Below, piece by piece: positions 12,831 to 24,450 of a stretch of DNA of 64,000 bases. A model generated the notes under the pieces. The model did not search any database and was not told the origin of the DNA. It was given only the letters and a program-made list of their open reading frames with translations. A program made the position numbers and the translations under genes. Positions within the stretch are counted from its first letter, which is position 1, and the number at the start of each line of letters is the position of its first letter. Source of the stretch: Triatoma infestans. Its lineage: Eukaryota; Arthropoda; Insecta; Hemiptera; Reduviidae. The stretch lies in contig JAAEAF010000662.1 in assembly GCA_011037195.1 (NCBI GenBank), positions 62,001 through 126,000 of the forward strand, given 5' to 3'.

Positions 12831-13085
12831 CCAGTCAATAAAGTGGTACTTCCGGTTGAGGAATTTTGACAGCTAAGTTCCTGTCCGATCCCATGGTGAT
12901 TCCTAGACGGAATATCAAGCATGAATTTTCTGCGATTTTTCGTGAGCTATGTTGTTCTCTCTCTCTCCTCTCTCATACACACACACACACAAACCATTTA
13001 AAAAAAAAACTTCAGATTCAGGGCACCTCAAAACGTGTATCTGATACGATCGCTACACCTTCCTCACACTGCAGTACAGTACTAT
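12830..13085 (-). repeat. Dsp-1 terminal fragment
   Basis: Contains AAGTGGTACTTCCGGTTGAG, the GATCCCATGGTGATTCCTAG variant of the middle block, a CT/CA simple-sequence stretch (12955-12994) and a worn end. The same GATCCCATGGTGAT variant recurs at 28205, marking a subfamily. Confidence 0.55.
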
Positions 13086-13322
13086 AATATATATTTTTTC
13101 CCTTCTCTTCTGCTTCCAACCAATCAATATATTCCTTAGCCTCACAAAACAACGAGAATAAGGTCCAATATACACGGTAAGGCCAAGTAAAAAGACCAAA
13201 TTTGTAGTTAACTTTATGAATTAGAATTGTAAGTAAAGGTTTCACTCCAGAATTTTCCCCAAACCCAATAAATACTATGTACTTCGTTGATTGTTGTATG
13301 ATTTATTGGCTGTTTTTAATAT

Positions 13323-13953
13323 ATAGTTTGCTGGGTTTTGCTTGATAAAATTGAACCACTTACAGCCTGAATTTGTTTATTTAATTATGTTATGAAATAA
13401 CATTTTTTACTCTTAACGTTTCGGCATTACACATGCCATTTTCAAAAGATGTATTATAATATTTTTGTATCTGAAACTTTATGGGTATATACTATTTTTT
13501 TAAATCAGTTTTTTAACATCGTTATATTAATTTATTTAAGTTGTAATCAAATTTGTAATTTGTTACTGTCAATAGATTCATTTTAGTTAACTTAAATTGA
13601 AATTGAATCTGCGTTAATTGTTAAATGTGAAACAGCACCACGTGTCTTTTCTTTTAGATATCTCTCTATATGTTTGCTATTGAATTTATTTTCTGTTTTT
13701 TTATATAGTTATATACTTAAAATTTTTTATATACTTAAATAAATTAATAATAACGATGTTAAAAAACTGATTTAAAAAAATAGTATATACCCATAAAGTT
13801 TCAGATACAAAAATATTATAATACATCTTTTGAAAATGGCATGTGTAATGCCGAAACGTTAAGAGTAAAAAATGTTATTTCATAACATATATTAAATAAA
13901 CAAATTCAGGCTGTAAGTGGTTCAATTTTATCAAGCAAAACCCAGCAAACTAT
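13323..13953. repeat. Fold-back element with paired hammerhead-like arms
   Basis: Arms 13323-13541 and 13733-13953 are near-perfect inverted copies around a 191-bp spacer. Each arm, read outward, carries a hammerhead layout: left arm on minus 13411-13449, right arm on plus 13826-13864. Seen directly are stem I UCUU/AAGA, a perfect 5-bp stem II GGCAU/AUGCC, GAAA, then ACGUU. The first core box is UUGAAAA instead of CUGAAGA, two changes shared by both arms. I infer a Penelope-like terminal repeat that decayed, or diverged, before the inverted duplication. Confidence 0.7.
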
Positions 13954-14650
13954 GTACTTCTTTTCATTTTCTTAACGTATAGGTATATTATTCAAGGAAA
14001 ATGACGTTGAGTTAGAATCGATCGGCTCCAAATTTGTTGAGAAATTGATTTAAAAAATATATTGCGCAATAATCAATTAGAGATTAGATAAATAAGCATT
14101 TTAATACACTAAAATACATTTAATATGCCCATTTAAATAAGGACGCATTCAAATAAGGAGATTTAAATAAGGACGCTAGTTTAAAAAAAAAAAAATTTGG
14201 GGGACAATGAAGTGATAAGAATTAAAGTGACAATTTAGAAGTCTAATGGCAACAATTATTTTTTAAATACTTTTTTTTTTTTGTATAACAATTTATTGAT
14301 AAAACTGAAAGTTAAATAATTTCTAAAAATACTAACTTTTTTTATTTTTAAATAATCTGTCAAATGAATTTTGCGCTGATCGATGTGTATTGGAAATTTA
14401 ACCACACAAAACAACTGCGCTCTCTATGCCCAAGAAATCAATTTTGCTGGATAAACTTATAAAAGTAACAGGCACTTATGTCAATATATATTATACGAAA
14501 GAAAAATTATTGTTAGCCGATTCCAGAAAATCGTGGAGGAGGGCGGACAATCCATTAAAATCGCACTTCCGGTTGATGGATTTTGACCGAAATTTTCCTG
14601 TCCAGAAATATTAAGTTTGAGGTTCCTGTGATTTTTCATTTTTCCTTTCC

Positions 14651-15490
14651 TCTAACTCCTAGTAACAGGAAATACTGCGATCGTGTCAAATATTCAAAAT
14701 TGTGATTTCACCGGAAATGCAAGTTTTGAGGTTAAATTATGTGATTAAGAAAAAAAATAGGTTTTGAGCGAATGGAATAACGAAAAATCGCAGGTAGCTC
14801 AACCGCATCTGACATTGAGGGTGGTTTCAGGCAAAAATCCATCCAAAGTCGGAGGTGCGACTTTACTGAATTGGCTTTTTTCTTCAGTTTTTCACGATTT
14901 TCTCGAAAACCGCTCCAAAGATTTTCTGCAAACTTCGTGTACTACCTACATACATAAATACCTATTACTTTTATTTGAAACATTTTCCCGGGAAATTTGA
15001 TTTTTTGGTGTTCTGGGAGGGATCAGTAGCGTTAAGCTTTCCTCTAAAGTGCTACTTCGGTGTAGTGTGTGGTTTTTTTTTTTAATCTACATAATAGTTA
15101 TACATATTAGAAGTAATGATGAAATTCCAAATGTGAAGAAAATTGGTTAAGCGGAAGTGCGAGTTTACAGAATAGATTTTTCAGTTTTTTTAACGTTTTC
15201 TCTAAAACGGTTAAAACGATTTTCCTTAAACTTGTGCTCACTGAATAGATAAAAACTTATCACCTTTATCAAACATTTTTTTCCTTAAAAAAAAAATTAT
15301 TTTAGCGACATTTTGGGGGGGCCTCTCTGTTAAATTTAAATTTAATGTGACGCAACATGGTATTGAGACAGAAGGGGCCCACAGTATCTACTCACGTATA
15401 ATCCCATATATATTTTTAACATATTTTTAATTAAATTGGATTAATTGAAGTAAAAGAAAGACGTGCGAGGTGTCACAGCTGATTTTTTTA
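14651..15490 (+). repeat. Dsp-1 repeat, near full-length copy
   Basis: Begins CTCCTAGTAACAGGAAATAC, with GCGATCGTGTCAAAT next. First module at about 14870, second at about 15165, each with a TTTTCACGATTTTCTCG-like or TTTTCTCTAAAACGGTT core. It ends AGTAAAAGAAAGACG plus a worn hairpin and T-tract near 15485. The length of about 840 bp helps define the family unit. The 78-codon open frame at 14764-15000 lies inside it. Confidence 0.75.
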
Positions 15491-15499
15491 GATATTCCT

Positions 15500-16031
15500 T
15501 GTAATGACATGGCAAAGTCATTGACATCGGCAAAGTACACCAAAGAAATAATTTACAAAAGGTGAAAACAGTAACACTGTTGGCCGCCGACAGCCGCGGT
15601 CAACCAAACAAACAACAAAGCCTTTTCATCAATTCTCACAATCAAAAGGCAGGCACCGCGATAAGTATGGCCACTAAATAAGGTCAGAAAACTATGAAGG
15701 TCGCACAAGGCCGCACACTAAGACAGATGTCTTGGTGTGAGTGTGAACAACAGTATAATCCTCTCTATGATATCAAGAGTTTATGATTATTATTCACACT
15801 ACGACCAAACTCTACACGAGCGGCCTTGTGCGACTTTCGTAGTTTTCTGACCTTATTTAGTGGCATACTTATCGCGTGCCTGCCTTTTGATGTGAGAATT
15901 GATGAAAAGGCTTTGTTGTTTGTTTGGTTGACCGCGGCTGTCGGCGGCCAACAGTGTTACTATTTTCACCTTTTGTAAGTTATTTCTTTGGTGTACTTTG
16001 CCGATGTCAATGACTTTGCCATGTCATTACA
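15500..16031. repeat. Fold-back repeat, 215-bp arms
   Basis: Left arm 15500-15714 and right arm 15820-16031 are inverted copies with few differences, separated by a 105-bp spacer. The arms are GC-richer than the surroundings and include CCGCCGACAGCCGCGGTC. No coding potential is seen. The left edge abuts the Dsp-1 T-tract and the right edge lies 6 bp from the next element. Confidence 0.85.
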
Positions 16032-16037
16032 TCCTAA

Positions 16038-16584
16038 AGCGGCCTCTACACGGTCAACAATATTGTCAATATAACCATCAATAATCGTGCTAACCAGTTT
16101 AAATATTTCATTACCGTACACGATCAATATTATTGTCAATAACTGTGCTCATTAGTTACTACTTCTGCCACTAGGAGAGTGAATTTACGTGTTTTTACTC
16201 GTTATTTTGTTGGCTTTTTTACCTTAAAAAATAAATAATCGTACAAAAGCTTGCGTAGCCATTATTTTGGCGTTTAACACTACTCATAAAGTCCTTTAAC
16301 CTATTATAATAGTATCGCTTTTGTTTTGTACAGGTTAGTTTCAACGTTGTATAAAACTATTGAACTGAGTATTGATGGAAATATTGGCGCCGCCCCTACA
16401 CGGTCAATAATATTGTCAATATCCCCTCCATTCTCAGTATTGATACACGAAAATCAGAAAATCTGAATTTCATCAATACTCTTGTCAATACCGACCATCA
16501 ATACAATTTTTTCACCTTACATGGTCAATATTATTGTCAATACTCTAAAGTATTGTCAATATTACTGACCGTGTAGAGGCCGCT
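16038..16584. mobile_element. MITE with AGCGGCCTCTACACGGTCA termini
   Basis: The left end, 16038-16056, and the right end, 16566-16584, are perfect 19-bp inverted repeats. A second copy of the end sequence at about 16388-16420 (CCCCTACACGGTCAATAATA) suggests a nested or tandem copy. The motif TTGTCAATA recurs about six times inside. No transposase is present, so it must depend on an outside enzyme. No clear target duplication could be fixed. Confidence 0.75.
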
Positions 16585-16589
16585 ATACA

Positions 16590-16790
16590 GATACACACAC
16601 ACATAAACAGACCATTCTATATAATTTTTATTATACACAGCTGACCTCAAAACACGCAGTTCTAGTAAAAACTCAAGATAAAAAATTTGACATATTTGAT
16701 AGTAAATTAATACAGTAAAAAAGAGAAAGTAATAACATTTAAAAAAAAAAATAGAACATGTTAATAGATAATAGAACTCTAGCATTTTAG
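16590..16790 (-). repeat. Dsp-1 terminal fragment
   Basis: CA-rich stretch, TATACACAGCTGACCTC, then TTCTAGTAAAAACTCAAG and AAAAAATTTGACA, a worn minus-oriented Dsp-1 end. It may be the other side of the host copy into which the two preceding elements inserted. Confidence 0.45.
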
Positions 16791-16799
16791 TATAAAAAA

Positions 16800-17260
16800 A
16801 AAGCAACGCCAACTATATTGAATAGAACATGTGGTAATATACTTTGGAGATTATAATATTATTATTCTGTTGGTGGTATCCAAGCAACAACATAAATCAC
16901 TTGACAGAAAGAGATCAGCTGTATAATACAAGATTTCACTTGGCAACGTTGTATAACGTTACGTTTTCTTGATTTACTTTATTTTTGTATCTAAGTATTC
17001 CAAGTTAGTAAGTTTAAAAATAACTAACTAGTTGTGTGTGGAATTCACTTTCTTTACAACCGTCCCTGATTGTTTGCAGTAATTTTGTTTTTAATACGAT
17101 CTCGATGCTAATTATTTCAACACAAATTATTTAGCGCTTCTTTAATGCGTTTTCCAAATCACACTGAAATATAGCATTACGAGACTATTCCTTCTACAAG
17201 CCGTCATTCTTCCCCGTGAATTCCTCAACGAGAGAAAATACTTCCTCTTACTAGGAGTAA
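16800..17260. other. Interval without recognised gene
   Basis: No exon-like or RNA-like signal was seen. Confidence 0.3.
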
Positions 17261-17267
17261 GAGAAAG

Positions 17268-17720
17268 TAAAAATCTGCTGCTGAACTTTCTCTTACTGCA
17301 GTTTACAAACTTGTGATGACAAATTTTACAGTTAGTATACCAAATTTAATGAAATTCGTCGGTGTTTTTATGGAGGAAATCGCAAAAACTGAAAACATTG
17401 TTCAGTAAAAACGCATTTCCGGTTTACTAATTTTAACATTTTAACATAGTTTACTAATTCAAAAATAGGAATTTTGGCAATTTATTTATTTCTAATTAAT
17501 TTTGTTTAAATTGTACAATTGTATTATCAACATGATAGCACTTTAGACAAAAACATAACCCAATTCCTCCCTCAAAAGCCCCCTTAAATGGCTTAATAAA
17601 AGTTGTAAGTATACCTTCACATTCCCAGTTTAAAGAAAATCGTCTGAACTGTTTTAAAGAAAATAGCAGAAACTTAAAAAATATTTCAGTAAACATGCAC
17701 TTCCGGTCATCAGATTTTCT
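17268..17720 (-). repeat. Dsp-1 repeat fragment (module-variant subfamily)
   Basis: Starts CTGAACTTTCTCTTACTGCAG and has modules ending CACTTCCGGTCATCAG. This subfamily carries an extra block (AGCACTTTAGACAAAAACAT) also seen at 27680, 28000 and 56390. Confidence 0.6.
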
Positions 17721-17815
17721 TCAGACATACTTAAATCTAAATAATATTACTTATTAACAAGAACACACATTTTCCAATCACTTCCAAATGATTTCCCAAC
17801 TGTTAAGAGTAATTA
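17697..17815. repeat. Direct repeat, first copy (partner 18718-18838)
   Basis: About 115 bp from GCACTTCCGGTCATCAGATT to TTCCCAACTG recurs almost identically at 18718-18838. The second copy holds about 19 bp more after TTTTCTTCA. Both start within a Dsp-1 module and run past it into non-Dsp-1 sequence, so this is a local duplication rather than two independent insertions. Confidence 0.7.
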
Positions 17816-17994
17816 TTTATTATTTAAGTAAGCTTATCTTTTCATTGAACCGGAATTACATGCAGTCAACCATTTTTTTAATTTGCAATTAATTTTAATT
17901 TGTCTTTTCTTTTAATTGTTTTTTTTTTTAATAAAAGATAAAAACAATTCTTAACTACTCAATCAATTATTTTTACTTTCTCTTATTTTTTTTC

Positions 17995-18640
17995 TGCTAA
18001 AAGAGGAAGTATCGCATTCGGGACGGATTTTCAAAAGAGTTTCACCGGAACTTGATTTTTGTGGATCCGCCAGCACGGAATAGTGTTGTTTTTTTTAAGA
18101 ATCTGCTCTCTCCTCTCTCTCTCTCTGCGTGACTGCTGTGTCAAATAATTCATAAACAGAAATTCTCAATTCAAACTTAGTATTTCATGTAACTGCTCCC
18201 AGGCGATTCGACAACAAGGTTTTGGTTCAAATTCGGCAACTTTTCAGAAAAATTTTTGCCCTAATTTGCTCGAAAATCACTGCAACAGATTTTCTTTAAT
18301 CGTGATATAATAGCTAAAAGAAAAAAGAAGAGTGAAGTCGCACTTCAGGTTGATGGATTTTGCCCGAAAATTTCGTGTCAGATGCGGTGGTAGTAACTAA
18401 ACGGGATAACAAGTTTGAGCTTCCTGCAGTTTTTTCGTTTTTGAGATATTTTGTTCACACGCACATACATACAAGCACACACCTCACTAATGAGAGAGAG
18501 AGAGAGGGGGAGAGAGAGAGAGTGAGTGTGAGACATTCAGACCATTCGCAGAACAATTTTATCGTTCTCGGGGACCTCTAAACATGTATTTCCGGTGAAA
18601 ACATTTGTTGCAATACTTCTTCTTATTAGGAGTAAGAGAA
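17995..18640. repeat. Dsp-1 fragments, head-to-head
   Basis: 17995-18070 is a plus-oriented start (AAAAGAGGAAGTATCGCATT). 18335-18640 is a minus-oriented right part (GTCGCACTTCAGGTTGATGG, GATGCGGTGGTAGTAACTAA, CA stretch, GA-rich simple repeat at 18500-18530, TTCCGGTGAAAAC end). The 73-codon open frame inside is not a gene. Confidence 0.6.
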
Positions 18641-18717
18641 AGCAAAAAAGCAACTTTTTAGGTTAGCTCTGTGAGAGAGGATCCAAGTTTTATTCAGTTC
18701 TGCTTCCCAGTAAACAC

Positions 18718-18838
18718 GCACTTCCGGTCATCAGATTTTCTTCAAACTAGGAATTTCAACAACATACTTAAATCTAAATAATATTACTTATTAACAAGAA
18801 CACACATTTTCCAATCACTTCCAAATGATTTCCCAACT
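18718..18838. repeat. Direct repeat, second copy (partner 17697-17815)
   Basis: See the partner entry. This copy keeps AACTAGGAATTTCAACAACA, which is shortened in the first copy. Confidence 0.7.
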
Positions 18839-19149
18839 TTTGGGAACTACACTTAGCAACTGCAGCAATGCGATTAGAAACTGAAGAATTAGACATCCTC
18901 CAATAGAAACACACTTCAGCAGAGTTTAACTAATCACTTTGGTACTGTTGAGTATGGTGTTTTTGTTTTTTGTTTTGTTTTTTTTTTCTTTGAATTCATA
19001 TTACGATTTTTGCAAAGGGAAATTAATCAGTTCAATCGAAAAGTGATCAGCAGGTAGAGAATGTATTGAAAGGTCTTGGAAATATAACTCATATTCTGTT
19101 CAGAACTACAACCAACACTACAATAATGTACTAGTTGCAGAATTTTTTT

Positions 19150-19375
19150 TTAATTTAAGGCGCGTCAACATCTATGGTCATTGGCGCCCGGAGCATTCTC
19201 AGTGCACTGCCAGTCTCCGGACAGTATTCTCTCGTTACAGACAACACTGTCCATCACCGGACAGTGAGCTGTAAAGGCTCCTAGAAAGAAAAAATCTAAG
19301 GATAGCACAGCTGGACTCGAACCCAGGTCCCCCGCGTGGGAGTCCAGTGTGCTAACCACTGAGCTAATCCCTTCC
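19150..19375 (-). mobile_element. SINE-B, tRNA-headed, full length
   Basis: On minus, GGGATTAGCTCAGTGGTTAG carries a pol III A box (19356-19366) and GGTTCGAGTCC a B box (19313-19323), so the head is tRNA-derived. The body holds two inverted motifs around ACTGTCCGG, and the 3' end is CGCCTTAAATT followed by a short A-tract (T run on plus, 19141-19152). It lacks a mature tRNA fold with matching acceptor, so it is a SINE and not a tRNA gene. Related copies lie at 31310-31455 and 58680-58880. Confidence 0.8.
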
Positions 19376-19385
19376 CTCCAGTGTG

Positions 19386-19412
19386 TTATTATTATTATTA
19401 TTATTATTGTTT
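19386..19412. repeat. ATT microsatellite
   Basis: Eight or so ATT units immediately beside the SINE head. Confidence 0.8.
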
Positions 19413-19796
19413 ATGTATGTTTTGATAAATATTTAGTAAGTGATTTGGCATGTAAAGCAAATAGAAGAGAAAATTTGACCGAAACAAAGAGTTCATAATT
19501 TTAGCTAGGGGGAGGAGAAAAATATAAGTTTGAGAAATAAAAAGTAAGTAGAGAGAGCTGCATTATAGAAAATTTAGTCGTACATTACGAAATAAATTTT
19601 TAATTAAACACTGTTCCAAGCAAACTATTTAATTTCCCAACTTATTATATACTTGCACACAACATACCAATGTGTCACGCCTAACAAATTATAAACAAAT
19701 TACAAAGGGTTTATACTGATTATAAATTACAACAAATTATAAAGGGTTGGTATCCATACAAATTAGGCGCAAGTTCGGTCCAATATTCATAATATA

Positions 19797-21303
19797 CCGA
19801 GTTATCAGAATTGCACGGCACTAGTTTAGGTATGTGTTCGTAGCAAAAAATAAACATTACAGTTCATATACACATATGTTTTAAATCAATTTATTACAGA
19901 GATGTTGAAGGTTAAAGATTTATTTATCGAATGTCCAAAGTATAATACTAACAAGTGCATATCGTTTATTTGTTTGACAGTTAGTATTAAACATTATATG
20001 TCTAAGTTCTGTTGTGTGAGTGAATACTGTGAGACAGTTTTTCAGTACTTTGTGTATTATCATGGGAGACACCACAAATTTGTTCAATTTTTCAGAACAA
20101 ACAGACATGCTTTTAACTTATGGCGAGATATATAAAAATGGTGTTGCTGCTGTTCGAAGATATCATGAAAAATTTCCCAACCGAAGAATACCAAATCGTA
20201 AAACGTTTGAAGCCACTGAAAGACATCCTAGGGAATATGGCACACTAAAGCTTGTACGAGTAAACGCCGGTCGACAAAGATTTTGGCGAACTGCAAACGT
20301 TGAAGAATAAATACTGGAAGGTATTCAGTTATCTCCTAGTATACTAGCACCTGAAGTTTGTCACTTCGTTTCGATGTTTCCTCTACCAGTGTATGGCGAA
20401 GATTGCGCGAACAACAATTGCATCCATTTCCCATTACGCATGTACAAGATTTGCTACCACAAGATTATAGCAAGCGCAGAAATTTCTCCCAATGGTTAAT
20501 TCAACATACTCACGAGATCCTTACTTCCTAAGCTGCCTGCTGGTTACCGATGAATCTTGCTTTACAAGATAGGATTACTACTTTTCGAAACATCCATACT
20601 TGGGACGAAGAAAACCCTCACAAGACTGCTACTACACATTAATAACATACCTTTTCATTAAATGTCTAGTGTGGTCTTCTTAGCGACAATCTAATCGGCC
20701 CCTTCTTTTTGCCACCTAGACTTACAGGAATATCATACTAGCATTTTTTGCAAAATAATCTTTATGAGCTTCTAGAAGATATTCCGATTGCCAATAGGCA
20801 GAGGCTTTGGTTTATGCATGACAGTGCTCCAGCTCACTATTCCCATATTGTGACTGATTATTTAAACGCAACATATGGTAACCGATAGGTGGGTCGAAAC
20901 GGACCTGTTAAATGGCCACCACGATATCCCGAATTAACGCAGTTAGATTATTTTCTGTGGGGCTAGATGAAGTCTATGGTTTATTCCACGTCTGTTGGCA
21001 CACAAGAAGAGCTAAGGAATCGGATCGTGGAAGCCGCAGCTACTATCAGGCAACGTCCTGATGCTATAAGAAGTGCCAAAGAAGCATGGATTCGTCGTGC
21101 TGAATGCTGCATTCAACAAAAAGGTTATTCTGAAAACGGTTGAACAGTTATTCTGAATTATTGTGTTGTTAAATAAATATCTTTATGCCCCAATATCTCT
21201 GTAATAAATTGATTTAATACATATGTGTATATGAACAAAAATTATTATTTTTTGCTACAGAACACATACCTAAAATAGTGCCGTGCAATTCTGAAACACC
21301 CGG
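19797..21303 (+). mobile_element. Mariner-type transposon with about 110-bp terminal inverted repeats
   Basis: Left end 19797-19905 and right end 21195-21303 are inverted copies, with CAGAATTGCACGGCACTA near each tip. TA flanks both sides (19795-19796 and 21304-21305), the target duplication of the Tc1-mariner group. The whole element is 1507 bp, a normal autonomous size. It holds one transposase gene, now broken. Confidence 0.88.
20062..21143 (+). pseudogene. Mariner-type transposase (DUF4817 + DDE domain), disrupted
   Basis: About 360 codons long, the normal family size. The N-terminal part is open from ATG 20062 to a stop at 20308: TDMLLTYGEIYKNGVAAVRR and FPNRRIPNRKTF form the helix-turn-helix head. 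Past the stop, other frames give SVWRRLREQQLHPF, then LLVTDESCF (first catalytic Asp), WFMHDSAPAH (second Asp), WPPRYPELTQLDYFLWG (third acidic residue in LDYF) and a C-terminal EELRNRIVEAA. Stops include TAG where the family has Trp (about 20887) and Leu (about 20964), and there are frameshifts. It cannot make a full transposase. A head-only peptide from 20062-20310 could still be made, but nothing shows it is. Confidence 0.88.
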
Positions 21304-21714
21304 TACATAATATTCACTCATTTTCCGATCATTCGGCCCGCATGCAATTTGAGTTTGAGTACACTGCTCTAGATAGTTGAAAAAGTTGCTGAGTTGTTGC
21401 TGGGATTGTTAGGCTCAAGCCTATGACATCCTTTTGACAATAGGGTCTGCTTATCACAGATGCATACTCCATAATGCTTCTGTCAAATAATCTCTAGACA
21501 GCCTTCACAGCTTTGGGATCTCTAAGATCATGAGTGTGCCTCAAAACAAAGGCCAAACCTCTAGAAGCCTTCTTACAAGCCTACTCCTGAATGATAAATC
21601 ATAGCTCAATTTAACACCCAAGTCCCTCTACATATCGGTTCGGGCAAGTGGTTGCCTATCAATAACATATTTATAAGACATTAATTTTTTTTAATACTAA
21701 GTTTCATGCCAACG

Positions 21715-22175
21715 GTATACTGAGTTCGCTATCTCGGTTTATACTTACACCAACGCCAACTTGGAACCCTCACACTAGACTGAAGAGACAGAAACTAAAC
21801 AGACGATTTAAACTTTTTTCTAGGCTGCTTGACCAACGTTCTAATCACACACTTAAAAACTAAAGACTAATATATAACAAAGTCACTCCAATTCCAATTC
21901 CTATAGTATCCAATCCTTCCAGTCCAAAGTCCTTGGGAAAATCACCGGAACTCCATATGGTACGTCTCCAATCTAACCCTCCACACTCTTAAAATTTCTT
22001 TTGTTCGCCAGCTAATAACATCCGTTACAAAATTTCCATGATTCCACATCTACCCTTGTCCAAAGACTGCTCTCTCCCACTGTCCCTGATAATCCTCCCA
22101 GAACATAAAAACGCCACTGGCCTTGGGACTTCCTCAATAATTAAGCCTTCACTTCTCTGAAACTTAATTAAAATT
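21715..22175 (+). pseudogene. Jockey-like non-LTR retrotransposon, reverse transcriptase C-terminal part
   Basis: Translation gives PTWNPHTRLKRQKLNRRFKL near 21754-21815, then SRLLDQRSNHTLKN, IQSFQSKVLGKITGTPYG near 21910-21960, and further pieces (FVRQLITS near 22010). These match in order the thumb and C-terminal region of Jockey-type reverse transcriptases. Several stops and frame changes interrupt them, and the catalytic YADD region is absent, so it is a 5'-truncated dead copy. The relic at 1235-1600 is the same region of a related element. Confidence 0.65.
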
Positions 22176-22179
22176 ACAA

Positions 22180-23620
22180 AGGATTTAACTCTATTGGAAG
22201 CAACCTCTCATCTTTTTGTTTTGCAGGGCCATCTCAATCTCTCCTATATTGAACAGATTTGCATGTGATACGATATATTGTTGTGAATATTAGGTAAGGG
22301 GAAAAAAAGTTCTACGCCATTACTACTTCATCATTGGGAAATAGAATTTAAGGTTTGCTGTAGCTTTAGAAGGCCTGTCGGATAGTTGTATAAAAAGATC
22401 ATTGATAAAAATGAGGAATAGTCATGGGTAAGACGCTATCCTTGAGGGACACCAGATATTGCATCAAACCATCAAGAATGTCTGGCTCTGGTATGTGTTA
22501 GTCTGTCAGTCTCTATGCAGCGTGCGGACAAAACAAAACGAAAAATCACAATAATCTCAAAATGTATATTCTGTTCAGTAATCGATCGCCAACGAAACTC
22601 GGCTGCCAAGAATTACATCAAAATGGGTCAACATGACGAAATGAAGACTGTTTTACACAATGTTTTGTTTCTAGATTTTTCTTGTAAAACTGCAAGGTCC
22701 GATGATCTCCCTTTAACTGGATATTAAATCAATTAAACCTATATTCAGGTCGTCAATCACTTTTATTTGAAACAGATTTTCCCGGGAAAAGTGATTATTT
22801 TTAGCACGTTCTGAAAAATGTGTCATTTCAATAAAGAAGGGGCAATCATTTGATTAAAAAAATAGATTAATATAAGGCCTTGTCATAATAAACAAAAATC
22901 TATCATTAAGAAAACACATAGGTCGCAAACAATATCATTTGGAATATGATACACTTAAAAAAGTCGATATTTATATTGTTTATTATTTAGTAAACGATCG
23001 ATAACGACCGAACGAATGATTATTTACTGGAATAATTTAACAAGTACACAATCAAAGTGAAAGGTTAATGAAAACCATTTGACATTGTTTTAAAATATAC
23101 AATAAATTAATTATAGTTATAAATAATAAATTCATAAATTCATTTGGATTTATATAATGATATATTGAATTATTATTCGAAACAAAAGTTTGCTAGGTCC
23201 GCTGATGTTGTATAAAGAATTTTCAACCATAGCTACTACCGTGACTTAATATAATTGTAGCGAAACTCTTTTTCTATTTCTTATTACTTTTTATTTTCTT
23301 AAAAAGGAAGGTATTTAATTGTTAATTTTGATTTGTTTAAAAAGAGAAACAAAGAAGAATATCTGGTGTGACACTCACATTTCTTACTGGATTAACTTAG
23401 ACATGATTATTTATTTATCCAGACAACCCATTTAGCACAACCAACAAATTTCTGAATATAACTACAAATGTACAAAGTATAAGCCTCCAAAAAATAGTAA
23501 GGAAATAAAAGTATTTTTTCGGTAAACCGTTTTCTTCGAGCTCCGAATTTTTTGGAACATATTAAATTTTTATTAATACATACGACAGAATCGAATAATA
23601 TATGGAGATGACACTTTAAA
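22180..23620. other. Interval without recognised gene
   Basis: Scattered Dsp-1 scraps (for example 22745-22800, AAACAGATTTTCCCGGGAAAA). The 70-codon frame at 22515-22727 shows no family resemblance. Confidence 0.35.
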
Positions 23621-23629
23621 GGAAAGCCT

Positions 23630-24100
23630 GGATGAGCTTAGTGGGTTGTCGGCAATCTAAGATGCTCGTTAAGTGTTCCGGTCAGAGCTACGGGGAGATG
23701 GATGTTACTGTGCGTTTCACGGACTTCTCTCAAAGAACTTGTTGGGTCCCTTAGTTGGCATTATAGTTTGAGGAGGCACCTCAAAGTATTAGGGAGGCTC
23801 ATAGCAAAGACCCTTTTGTAGAGTATGTGGGATGGAGAAGAAGAAACACCCATCCACCTTATTGACAGATTGCTTGGGTTCTGAGCAAATTAGGCTTGAG
23901 GACTTTTGGTCGGAACAGGATGTCTATGAAAGAGCTTAGGGTATTTCCCTTTAAGATTATGCTCCGATCTGTTTGGACTACGGTAATCTCAGGTGGGGTT
24001 AAACCCGGGTCTGGATTTTCGCTCTTCTTTGGGATAGTTATATGGACCCAGAGAGGTCCCTCCTCACAGGAACAATCATAATTATAACAAGAATAATAAT
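23630..24100 (+). mobile_element. Non-LTR retrotransposon 3' end with AAT-rich tail
   Basis: Near 23828-23900, overlapping frames give CGMEKKKHPSTLLTDCLG and EEETPIHLI, resembling the Cys-His tail that ends many non-LTR ORF2 proteins (C-x-E-E-E-T-x-x-H pattern). The untranslated part (CTTAGGGTATTTCCCTTTAA) recurs at 59838, and both copies end in an AAT-type microsatellite (24087-24102 here). Coding capacity is lost. Confidence 0.55.
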
Positions 24101-24104
24101 AACT

Positions 24105-24450
24105 GGTGGAAAGCCTCACCTCTCCTCCAGAACTCCATCTTAATTGTATCCCCCCCTCCACTAATGTTTCAAATAAACTAAGTGATAGACATTTACATGG
24201 GCAGATAGTATATGAAGTTTTAAAAAAAATAGTTGAAATCATTTTTTTTAAGCAAATCCCGAAAACCGAACAATCACGGAAGTCGGACTTCCGGTTAACC
24301 GATTTCCGGTAAACACACATACATAGACTATTCGCTAAAAATATTTTTCACTAACTCAAAGGACCTCGAAACATGTATTTCCGGTGAAAATTCAACTTTT
24401 AAAATTTGACACGATATTGAGATACTGCCTTTTACAGTAAAAGAAGAAAG
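24105..24450 (-). repeat. Dsp-1 repeat fragment
   Basis: Module core (ATGTTTCAAATAAACTAAGTG, then AGTATATGAAGTTTTAAAAA), GGACTTCCGGTTAACCG, CA stretch, and a TTCCGGTGAAAATTCAAC end. The 153-codon minus frame at 23859-24320 and its plus counterparts span this and the preceding element and are not genes. Confidence 0.6.

Noticed and set aside
17697..18838. The paired repeats as LTRs of a retrotransposon
   Set aside because: No TG...CA ends, primer-binding site or coding sequence between them, and part of the repeat is Dsp-1.
19313..19373. tRNA gene on minus
   Set aside because: A and B boxes are present but no proper acceptor pairing, and the same head and body recur elsewhere: a SINE.
23859..24320. 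153-codon open frame on minus
   Set aside because: Antisense to a non-LTR 3' end and running into Dsp-1; chance openness.
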